Part shown: one piece after another, positions 52,909-59,902 of the stretch | Layout: each line of letters starts with the position of its first letter | How positions within the stretch are numbered: the first letter of the stretch is position 1 | Source: Ruminococcus sp. | Lineage (GTDB): Bacteria; Bacillota; Clostridia; Oscillospirales; Ruminococcaceae | Assembly: GCA_019420505.1 (NCBI GenBank) | Contig: JAHZHC010000020.1 | Coordinates: forward strand, 80,130-144,129 | DNA: 64,000 nucleotides | Direction of reading: 5' to 3' | The notes under the pieces: generated by a model | The model's input: only the letters and a program-made list of their open reading frames with translations | What the model was told of the DNA's origin: nothing | Database searches by the model: none | Program-made: the position numbers and the translations under genes

Positions 52909-54339
52909 CTAATTATTTTCATTTTTTTTCTGCTGTTCGTACTTTTCCGTTCTTGCTTTCAGTTTTCTTGAAGCATATCCCTCTTTTATTTCCGCCTTGC
53001 CTCTTTCAATCGCAAGAGCGTTGTCAGGAATGTCTTTTGTGATAGTAGAACCTGCCGCTGTATATGCACCCTTACCCACTCTGACAGGAGCAACAAGATT
53101 GGTGTTACAGCCAATAAACGCATTGTCCTCAATAACTGTACGGAACTTCTTATCACCGTTATAATTAACCGTAACAACTCCGCATCCGAAGTTTACATTT
53201 GCACCCACATCAGAATCGCCTATATATGTCAGATGAGCCACTGCTGTATATTCCCCGATAGTGGAATTCTTTATTTCAACAAAATCTCCGATCTTAACTC
53301 CCTTCATGATATGGGAATTAGGTCTTAGCTGAACATAAGGTCCGATTTTGACATCATCTTCAATTATAGATTCATAAGCCTGAACATTATTCAGATTTAC
53401 GTTGTTTCCTACCTTTGTGTTTTCAATAATACAATTATTCCCCAAAACGCAGTTTTCACCTATAACTGTATTTCCTCTTAAAATAACCCCCGAATGAATA
53501 ACCGTTCCTGCACCGATAGTTACATTGTTTCCGATACTTACACCGTCTGTACAGCAGAACTCAATACCGTCATCCAAAAATTTTCCGATAATTTCAGACC
53601 TTGCTATGTCATTAAGCATGAGCAGACCCCTTCTGTCATCTGCACCCAAAGCAACATTAGGATTGCGTGAAATATAAGCGTCAGCAGTTTTGCCTTTTGC
53701 AATCAAAAGTTCTATGCAGTCTGTAAGATAATATTCTCCCTGTGCATTTTCAGGCGTAATTTCAAATAAAACATCAAGTAAATCTGCTGTTTTAAACCAG
53801 TAACATCCGGAATTGACTTCAGTAATCGCAAGCTGATAAGGATCACAATCCTTATGCTCTGCAATTCCGCTGATTCCTTTGTCATTTCTGATTATTCTGC
53901 CGTAACCTGTCGGGTTTTCTACTCTTGATGTTACAACGGTTACACTGCAATCTCTTTGAATATGAAGCTCCAAAGCACCATTGATTGTGTCTTCATCAAT
54001 AAATGGTACATCTCCGCATAAAACAAGAGTATTTCCGTCTTTATGCGCTTCAAGAAATTCTTTTGCCTGCATAACAGCATGACCTGTACCCAGACGCTCT
54101 TCCTGCATTACCGTCTGAATTTCAGCTTTCGAACTGCGCTTATTTACATATTCATCTATCATATCGGCCGCAAATCCCTTGACAACGCAAATTTTTTCCA
54201 ACTGCGCATTTTCACAGGCCGTAATCACCCATTCAAGCATAGGTTCCCCTATCACATTGCAAAGGACCTTAGGTTTATCTGTTTTCATTCGTTTTCCCTG
54301 CCCTCCGGCAAGAATTACAACATTATTCTCCATACACAC
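52909..54339 (-). CDS. glmU: Bifunctional UDP-GlcNAc pyrophosphorylase / GlcN-1-P N-acetyltransferase
   Basis: A 476-aa enzyme completing UDP-GlcNAc synthesis. The uridyltransferase domain (about 1-230) has VVILAGGQGKRMKTDKPKVL, EERLGTGHAVMQA, CGDVPF and GYGRIIRNDKGI. The left-handed beta-helix acetyltransferase (about 250-455) shows repeated hexapeptides and the catalytic segment NSTIGEYTAVAHLTYIGDSDVGANVNFGCGVVTVNYNGDKK. The start is GTG 54339 or ATG 54333. The only good ribosome site, AAAGGAGG, lies beyond a perfect 8-bp hairpin. UDP-GlcNAc feeds wall and glycan synthesis, fitting the adjoining operon. Confidence 0.95.
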   Translation of the reverse strand: MCMENNVVILAGGQGKRMKTDKPKVLCNVIGEPMLEWVITACENAQLEKICVVKGFAADMIDEYVNKRSSKAEIQTVMQEERLGTGHAVMQAKEFLEAHKDGNTLVLCGDVPFIDEDTINGALELHIQRDCSVTVVTSRVENPTGYGRIIRNDKGISGIAEHKDCDPYQLAITEVNSGCYWFKTADLLDVLFEITPENAQGEYYLTDCIELLIAKGKTADAYISRNPNVALGADDRRGLLMLNDIARSEIIGKFLDDGIEFCCTDGVSIGNNVTIGAGTVIHSGVILRGNTVIGENCVLGNNCIIENTKVGNNVNLNNVQAYESIIEDDVKIGPYVQLRPNSHIMKGVKIGDFVEIKNSTIGEYTAVAHLTYIGDSDVGANVNFGCGVVTVNYNGDKKFRTVIEDNAFIGCNTNLVAPVRVGKGAYTAAGSTITKDIPDNALAIERGKAEIKEGYASRKLKARTEKYEQQKKNENN

Positions 54340-54371
54340 GATTATGTTCCGTCAGGAACATATCCTCCTTT
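54333..54371 (-). promoter_or_regulatory. glmU ribosome site separated from the start by a hairpin
   Basis: On the minus strand AAAGGAGGA is followed by TATGTTCC-TGAC-GGAACATA (8-bp perfect stem, 54343-54362) and then the GTG/ATG start. If folded, the site would lie 6 to 12 nt from the start. The layout resembles that of the ktrA-like gene at 8350. Confidence 0.5.
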
Positions 54372-54486
54372 CATTTTTTGTGTGAAGTCACACAGAAAAA
54401 TTAGAAAACAACAAATCTGCTACGCAGACAACGAAGCTCCAATTCATCATCTATGTCAGTATTCATATAAAGAACTCTATACTTAT

Positions 54487-54515
54487 ATTATAATGTACCC
54501 TTCGGTTTACGTCAA
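54487..54515 (-). promoter_or_regulatory. Promoter of glmU
   Basis: On the minus strand: TTGACG (54510-54515), 17 nt, TATAAT (54487-54492). The leader of about 140 nt contains TCTGC-GTA-GCAGA and TGTGTGA-CT-TCACACA hairpins before the ribosome site. Confidence 0.7.
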
Positions 54516-54688
54516 GGTCTTTTTACAAATAATACATTATTTTAATATTTTATTATTGTTTTGCGTTACATATACATTGTGTTTTTTTGTGCATTTGATG
54601 TTAAAGGTGCATATAAAGTAATATGAAAAATTGTGAAAAATGCTATACAAAAAAATTTGCCAAAACTATAGTAATTTAAGAAAAAATC

Positions 54689-54697
54689 TGTTATAAT
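54689..54697 (+). promoter_or_regulatory. Extended -10 promoter of ppdK
   Basis: TGTTATAAT (54689-54697) is an extended -10; no good -35 is evident. Transcription would start near 54704, leaving a leader of about 100 nt. Confidence 0.6.
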
Positions 54698-54719
54698 AGT
54701 ATTGTTACCGTATGTCCTT

Positions 54720-54764
54720 CTGCCTTTTCAGGCAGTTTTTTGTGGTGTTCCACATGTTTTTATT
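54720..54764 (+). terminator. Two tandem terminator-like hairpins in the ppdK leader
   Basis: CTGCC-ttttca-GGCAG followed by T6 (54720-54741), then TGTGG-tgtt-CCACA followed by TGTTTTTATT (54741-54764). Both lie between the promoter and the gene, so they could attenuate ppdK. Confidence 0.6.
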
Positions 54765-54802
54765 AAGGAAGCGGAATTCAAAATTTTGGAGGTAGAAAAC
54801 CA

Positions 54803-57430
54803 ATGGCAAAGAAGTATTGTTATCTTTTCTCAGAAGGTAATGCCAGCATGAGAGAGCTTCTCGGCGGCAAGGGTGCAAACCTTGCAGAAATGACAGGAAT
54901 GGGTCTTCCTGTTCCACAGGGCTTCACTATTTCTACTGAGGCTTGTACTCAGTATTATGAAGACGGCCGTGAGATCAATCCTGAAATTATGGCAGAAATC
55001 AATGAGTACATTGTAAAAATGGAAGAAATCACAGGTAAAAAATTCGGCGATAAGGAAAATCCTCTCCTTGTTTCCGTACGTTCAGGTGCAAGAGCATCTA
55101 TGCCTGGTATGATGGACACAATCCTTAACCTTGGTCTTAATGAAGACGTTGTAGAGGTAATTGCTGAAAAGTCTAATAACCCAAGATGGGCTTGGGACTG
55201 CTACAGAAGATTTATTCAGATGTATTCTGACGTAGTTATGGAAGTTGGTAAGAAATATTTTGAAGAGCTTATCGACGAAATGAAAGCTAAGAAGGGCGTT
55301 ACTCAGGACGTTGACCTTACAGCTGACGACCTTAAAGAACTCGCTATGCAGTTCAAGGCTGAATATAAATCAAAGATCGGTTCAGACTTCCCTTCAGATC
55401 CTAAGGAACAGCTCATGGGCGCAGTTAAGGCTGTATTCCGTTCATGGGATAACCCAAGAGCTAACGTTTACAGAAGAGATAACGATATCCCTTATTCATG
55501 GGGTACTGCTGTTAACGTACAGTCAATGGCATTCGGAAACATGGGCGACGACTGCGGTACAGGTGTTGCATTTACACGTGACCCTGCTACAGGCGCTAAC
55601 GGTTTGTTCGGTGAATTCCTTACAAACGCACAGGGCGAAGACGTAGTTGCCGGTGTACGTACACCAATGCACATTTCAGAAATGGAAGAAAAGTTCCCAG
55701 AAGCTTTTGCACAGTTCAAGGAAGTTTGCAAAACTCTTGAGAACCACTATAGAGATATGCAGGACATGGAGTTCACTGTAGAACACGGTAAACTCTTCAT
55801 GCTCCAGACAAGAAACGGTAAGAGAACTGCTCAGGCTGCTCTTAAGATTGCTTGCGACCTCGTTGACGAAGGCATGAGAACTGAGGAAGAAGCTGTAGCA
55901 ATGATCGATCCAAGAAACCTTGACACACTTCTCCACCCACAGTTCGACGCTAAAGCTCTCAAAGCTGCAACTCCTTTGGGCAAAGGTCTTGGTGCTTCAC
56001 CGGGTGCTGCCTGCGGTAAGGTTGTATTCACAGCTGATGACGCTGAAGCTTGGAATGCTAAGGGCGAAAAGGTTGTTCTTGTTCGTCTTGAAACATCACC
56101 TGAAGATATTACAGGTATGAAAGCTTCACAGGGTATCCTCACAGTTCGTGGCGGTATGACATCTCACGCTGCTGTTGTTGCCCGTGGAATGGGTACTTGC
56201 TGCGTATCAGGATGCACAGATATCAATATGGATGAAGCTAACAAGAAATTCACACTCGCCGGTAAAACATTTACTGAAGGCGATTATATTTCAATTGACG
56301 GTTCAACAGGTAATATCTATGAAGGAATTATTCCTACAGTAGATGCTACAATTGCCGGTGAATTCGGAAGAATCATGGCTTGGGCTGACAAGTACAGGAA
56401 GCTTAAAGTAAGAACAAATGCTGATACACCTGCTGACGCTAAGAAAGCACGTGAACTCGGCGCTGAGGGTATCGGTCTTTGCCGTACAGAGCACATGTTC
56501 TTTGAACCATCAAGAATTGCTGCATTCAGAGAAATGATCTGTGCTGACACTGTTGAAGAAAGAGAAGCTGCTCTTGATAAGATCGAACCAATGCAGCAGG
56601 GTGATTTCGAAGCACTTTATGAGGCACTTGAAGGAAATCCTGTAACAATCAGATTCCTTGATCCTCCGCTTCACGAATTTGTTCCTACTGATGAAGCTGA
56701 CATTAAAGCTCTTGCTGACGCACAGGGCAAGTCAGTAGAAGACATCAAGGCTATCATTGCTTCACTTCACGAATTCAACCCAATGATGGGACACCGTGGA
56801 TGCCGTCTTGCAGTAACATATCCTGAAATCGCTAAAATGCAGACTAAGGCTGTTATCAAGGCTGCTATCAACGTTAAGAATGCTCATCCTGACTGGAATG
56901 TTGAACCTGAAATCATGATTCCGTTGGTTGGTGATATTAAGGAACTTAAGTATGTTAAGAAGGTTGTTGTAGAAACTGCTGACGCTGTTATTGCTGAAGC
57001 TGGTTCTGACCTTAAATATGAAGTTGGTACAATGATCGAAATTCCGAGAGCTGCTCTTACAGCTGACGAAATTGCTAAGGAAGCTGACTTCTTCTGCTTC
57101 GGTACTAACGACCTTACACAGATGACATTTGGTTTCTCAAGAGATGACGCAGGTAAATTCCTTGACGCTTACTATGACGCTAAGATTTATGAAAACGATC
57201 CATTTGCAAAACTTGACCAGACAGGTGTCGGCAAGCTTATGGATATGGCTATCAAGCTTGGTAAGCCTGTAAATCCAAATCTCCACATCGGTATCTGCGG
57301 CGAGCACGGCGGCGATCCTACATCAGTAGAATTCTGCCACAAGATTGGTCTTGACTATGTTTCATGCTCCCCATTCCGTGTTCCAATCGCAAGACTTGCT
57401 GCTGCACAGGCTGCAATTGCTGATAAGTAA
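54803..57430 (+). CDS. ppdK: Pyruvate phosphate dikinase
   Basis: An 875-aa enzyme interconverting pyruvate, ATP and Pi with PEP, AMP and PPi, central to glycolysis in many Clostridia. The N-terminal ATP-grasp domain has GGKGANLAEMTGMGLPVPQGFTIS, VSVRSGARASMPGMMDTILNLG and MLQTRNGKRT. The phosphohistidine domain has GILTVRGGMTSHAAVVARGMGTCCV (His in TSHA). The PEP-binding TIM barrel ends GICGEHGGDPTSVEFCHKIGLDYVSCSPFRVPIARLAAAQA. Codon use is far more biased than in its neighbours (GCT, GGT, CTT, AAG), as in highly expressed genes. GGAGGTAGAAAACCA precedes the ATG. Since PEP is also the pyruvyl donor, it may indirectly feed the pyruvyltransferases. Confidence 0.97.
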   Translation: MAKKYCYLFSEGNASMRELLGGKGANLAEMTGMGLPVPQGFTISTEACTQYYEDGREINPEIMAEINEYIVKMEEITGKKFGDKENPLLVSVRSGARASMPGMMDTILNLGLNEDVVEVIAEKSNNPRWAWDCYRRFIQMYSDVVMEVGKKYFEELIDEMKAKKGVTQDVDLTADDLKELAMQFKAEYKSKIGSDFPSDPKEQLMGAVKAVFRSWDNPRANVYRRDNDIPYSWGTAVNVQSMAFGNMGDDCGTGVAFTRDPATGANGLFGEFLTNAQGEDVVAGVRTPMHISEMEEKFPEAFAQFKEVCKTLENHYRDMQDMEFTVEHGKLFMLQTRNGKRTAQAALKIACDLVDEGMRTEEEAVAMIDPRNLDTLLHPQFDAKALKAATPLGKGLGASPGAACGKVVFTADDAEAWNAKGEKVVLVRLETSPEDITGMKASQGILTVRGGMTSHAAVVARGMGTCCVSGCTDINMDEANKKFTLAGKTFTEGDYISIDGSTGNIYEGIIPTVDATIAGEFGRIMAWADKYRKLKVRTNADTPADAKKARELGAEGIGLCRTEHMFFEPSRIAAFREMICADTVEEREAALDKIEPMQQGDFEALYEALEGNPVTIRFLDPPLHEFVPTDEADIKALADAQGKSVEDIKAIIASLHEFNPMMGHRGCRLAVTYPEIAKMQTKAVIKAAINVKNAHPDWNVEPEIMIPLVGDIKELKYVKKVVVETADAVIAEAGSDLKYEVGTMIEIPRAALTADEIAKEADFFCFGTNDLTQMTFGFSRDDAGKFLDAYYDAKIYENDPFAKLDQTGVGKLMDMAIKLGKPVNPNLHIGICGEHGGDPTSVEFCHKIGLDYVSCSPFRVPIARLAAAQAAIADK

Positions 57431-57448
57431 TAACAATTACAAAAAATT

Positions 57449-57480
57449 AATCCTCGTACAATTAGTGCGAGGATTTTTTT
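57449..57480 (+). terminator. ppdK terminator
   Basis: AATCCTCG / CGAGGATT hairpin followed by T7. Confidence 0.9.
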
Positions 57481-57495
57481 ATATAATTTTTTCGG

Positions 57496-57654
57496 CTAAA
57501 ATACAAGGTCAATTATATGTTTAACGGAAACATATGAATATTTATTATCTGAACCTGTTTTGTGATTATTGCTTTGTATATTATCAGGTGTTTGAGAACA
57601 GGAAGTTAACAAACATAGGGCAAGCATAGAAATTGGTATTATTCTTTTTTTCAT
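57496..57654 (-). CDS. Small putative lipoprotein
   Basis: A 52-aa protein: basic start MKKR, hydrophobic core and lipobox LTSC with the acceptor Cys at 19, then a short polar tail ending IIDLVF. AGGGTGACC lies just before the ATG. It may be a genuine small lipoprotein or the 5' remnant of a longer one. It is downstream of the 57690 gene on the same strand by 35 nt, so it may be co-transcribed. Confidence 0.5.
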   Translation of the reverse strand: MKKRIIPISMLALCLLTSCSQTPDNIQSNNHKTGSDNKYSYVSVKHIIDLVF

Positions 57655-57689
57655 TTTTGGTCACCCTAAAATTATTTACTAAATCTCTT

Positions 57690-58886
57690 TTAATCTACGT
57701 CTTTAGCAACCCATTCTTTAACGTTATCATATATTATTTTTTTATTGCCATCGGCATAAACCAAATAATAATGATTGCCTATTTTTTTACCTTCATTTAT
57801 TAATTTATTGGCTGGACTGGTACTAAGATAATAGAATTCATCATTGCCTTTGAATGATGCATAATCGACTAACAATTCTTCCTGAGTATCCGTCCAGATA
57901 TTTTTAACCTCTTTTGTTTCAGTATCAAGCTCAAAAAGCTTTGCTCCGAAAACGACCTCATTATCATAAGCACAGCGAACATAAATAATTTGTTTTCCAT
58001 TGAATTCAATGCATCGTGTGATATACCCTTTAGAATCTGAATATGTATAAAGCAATTCTTCTTCATTATTTTTTATGGAACGTCGATAATAATTTTCAGT
58101 TCCGCCCGAATAATAAATATATTCATCATCTACATAAAACCAGCCACTGTATCCATTATGAACAGCGTCCTCATTTCTGCAGGATATTCCTGTATCAATT
58201 ACCTCTTCGGGTTTGTCAAAATCAATATAGAATATCTCTTCTGTTTGTTTCAGAAAATGCACTTTATCAAAATAAAGTCTGTTTCCGCTTATGTAATATC
58301 TGTCTACACCTTCGGCAAGAGCATTTTTTTCTTTTGTTTTGGGATTGTAAATATATAAAGTGTAGTTTATGGTGTAACCGTCTTTATCATCAATAGATTT
58401 TCCAATTGCAACCTCTGAAGTAGGTTTTCTTTCTAAAAAAAACATTAATCCATCAGTAGTCATTGAAAAGTTATATAACCCCTCAACACCTTCGGGCGGG
58501 GTATAGATTGTTTCATAATCACCTGTATTTATATCCCACTTTACAATACTTAACTTGTTATCCGAATCTGCATGAACGCAATATAAATCTCCGTTATAAA
58601 AATTATAATGAGCAATTAGTCCTTTTACAGGCATTTGAATCTGCTTGTCTTTTAATGTGTCATATTCACAATAATAGTTAGTCACATAATCAGAAAAATA
58701 TATGAAATCTCCTGAATTACCTACAACATCAGACATAAACATATTTGCTTCATTTTCTATAAATTCGTATTTATTTACAACTTTACTGCTATTATTTTTA
58801 TTATTTAAATAAAAAATCAAAAACGCCGTAATGGAAATAATTACGAGAAGTCCTGAAATCAGTGTTATTTTTGTTTGTTTTGTCAT
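57690..58886 (-). CDS. Membrane-anchored beta-propeller-like protein (DUF5050-type), unknown function
   Basis: A 398-aa protein with one N-terminal membrane helix (about 6-25, ISGLLVIISITAFLIFYL) and an extracytoplasmic domain of repeated beta motifs such as GDFIYFSDYV, NGDLYCVHADSDN, DGLMFFLE, GNRLYFDKV, DEYIYYSGG and DEFYYLST. These Y-Y/F-x-x rich blades resemble DUF5050/TolB-like propellers. The start is ATG 58886, with GAGGTGATAGAA before it; an ATG 27 nt upstream lies within a long hairpin. The binding partner is unknown. Confidence 0.7.
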   Translation of the reverse strand: MTKQTKITLISGLLVIISITAFLIFYLNNKNNSSKVVNKYEFIENEANMFMSDVVGNSGDFIYFSDYVTNYYCEYDTLKDKQIQMPVKGLIAHYNFYNGDLYCVHADSDNKLSIVKWDINTGDYETIYTPPEGVEGLYNFSMTTDGLMFFLERKPTSEVAIGKSIDDKDGYTINYTLYIYNPKTKEKNALAEGVDRYYISGNRLYFDKVHFLKQTEEIFYIDFDKPEEVIDTGISCRNEDAVHNGYSGWFYVDDEYIYYSGGTENYYRRSIKNNEEELLYTYSDSKGYITRCIEFNGKQIIYVRCAYDNEVVFGAKLFELDTETKEVKNIWTDTQEELLVDYASFKGNDEFYYLSTSPANKLINEGKKIGNHYYLVYADGNKKIIYDNVKEWVAKDVD

Positions 58887-58905
58887 TTCTATCACCTCAA
58901 ATAAA

Positions 58906-58946
58906 TTCGGCATATCATAAGCTATACAATTTTATGATATGCCGAA
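58906..58946. terminator. Long perfect hairpin between the 58972 and 57690 genes
   Basis: TTCGGCATATCATAA (58906-58920) / TTATGATATGCCGAA (58932-58946), 15 bp. There is no T-run on either strand, so it may stabilise mRNA or partly terminate. Confidence 0.45.
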
Positions 58947-58971
58947 TGGCTTATGTAACTAAATAACTATT

Positions 58972-59394
58972 TTAATTAGATTTAATTGTTTTTGAAAAGT
59001 TACCGTAAGTTCCGCTTTGGAATACATGGGTTGAAGTAACGGTTGTTGTGGTATATTTTCCTGACAATGAGCATGAAATTGCATTAGCAAACTGGTTGTT
59101 ATTATTTCCATGTACACTGCCGCATGCTGTTACTACTGAAATGTATCCGTTGAAACTACAATCCGGATTAAGTACGCTATTTCTTTTGGTTGTCTTTGTC
59201 CATGCCATACCGCTTACATATCCATTGGTAAATGCACCATTATGATAACATGAAATATATCTGGGGGACTTTTCTGAAGACATATCAGTTTTACCTAAAT
59301 ATGTTTTAGAATATGCACTTGCTCCAATCGCCGAAACCGACGCCATCATCATAACAGCAGCTCCCATAGCTGCAAGTCTTTTAAATACTTTCAT
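58972..59394 (-). CDS. Small secreted protein, unknown function
   Basis: A 140-aa exported protein with a classic signal peptide (about 1-27, ending GASA-YS). The mature part is Ser/Thr/Asn-rich with four Cys (ISCYH, NPDCSF, VVTACGS, ISCSLSG), which could form two disulphides. GAGAGGAAAATTACA precedes the start. Upstream are a micro-ORF with a very strong ribosome site, a TATAAT and the TTGCACAAAACC element. No family is recognised; a bacteriocin-like, adhesin-like or structural role is possible. Confidence 0.65.
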   Translation of the reverse strand: MKVFKRLAAMGAAVMMMASVSAIGASAYSKTYLGKTDMSSEKSPRYISCYHNGAFTNGYVSGMAWTKTTKRNSVLNPDCSFNGYISVVTACGSVHGNNNNQFANAISCSLSGKYTTTTVTSTHVFQSGTYGNFSKTIKSN

Positions 59395-59471
59395 TTGTAA
59401 TTTTCCTCTCTTCTTAAAATTTTGATATTGATTTGTTTTTTCGTCCGAAATTTTAAAACTTACCTCTGCAT

Positions 59472-59500
59472 TGGAATCACCTCCTGAGCTTAAATCATTT
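59472..59500 (-). promoter_or_regulatory. Strong ribosome site with a 3-codon micro-ORF in the leader of the secreted-protein gene
   Basis: On the minus strand CAGGAGGTGATTCCA is followed by ATG CAG AGG TAA. The site matches the 16S anti-SD better than that of the actual gene about 90 nt downstream. Confidence 0.4.
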
Positions 59501-59508
59501 CTCCCTTT

Positions 59509-59546
59509 ATTATATTAAATAACTATTTTATTGGTTTTGTGCAAAT
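59509..59546 (-). promoter_or_regulatory. TTGCACAAAACC element and -10 upstream of the secreted-protein gene
   Basis: On the minus strand ATTTGCACAAAACC (59533-59546) lies 24 nt upstream of TATAAT (59509-59514). It aligns with the promoter of the 21-aa peptide gene, including the following GTTATTTA and AGGGAGAAA blocks. Confidence 0.4.
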
Positions 59547-59691
59547 TATTTGTATGCACCTATTATATTTTGTATACTTCTACAGTTTTTGCTAACTGAA
59601 TTTGTAAGATATGTATAGCCGTATATCCTTTCACAATCATATTTAAACCCATATATATGTACAAATTTATGTTTTCCTGATATAAATAAAA

Positions 59692-59723
59692 CCTCCTATG
59701 GTAAAATGAAATACCATAGGAGG
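59692..59723 (-). terminator. Terminator of the ABC transporter/34-aa peptide unit
   Basis: CCTCCTATGGTA (59692-59703) / TACCATAGGAGG (59712-59723), a perfect 12-bp stem, followed on the minus strand by TTTTATTT. The rest of 59395-59780 holds the upstream elements of the 58972 gene and AT-rich sequence. Confidence 0.8.
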
Positions 59724-59780
59724 TGATTTTTTATTGTACGCTTTTGCTGTCTTTGTTCATATTTTAAAACATATTTTTAT

Positions 59781-59885
59781 TTACGCAAAGCTTAAGCTTA
59801 TAAGCCCCAATAAAGCAACTGCCGCTATCAGACAGCTTGTGAAGCCTAATATTTTGTCTTTCGTTTCATCTGTTAACTTACACAT
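59781..59885 (-). CDS. 34-aa small membrane peptide downstream of the ABC transporter
   Basis: A soluble start (MCKLTDETKDKI) and a hydrophobic second half (about 13-34, ending LSLSFA) with two Cys. GGAGGGAAAAGGATC precedes the ATG, 17 nt after the ABC transporter stop, and a strong terminator follows. It is probably translated with the transporter gene and may be its accessory or cargo. No family is recognised. Confidence 0.45.
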   Translation of the reverse strand: MCKLTDETKDKILGFTSCLIAAVALLGLISLSFA

Positions 59886-59902
59886 GATCCTTTTCCCTCC
59901 GA

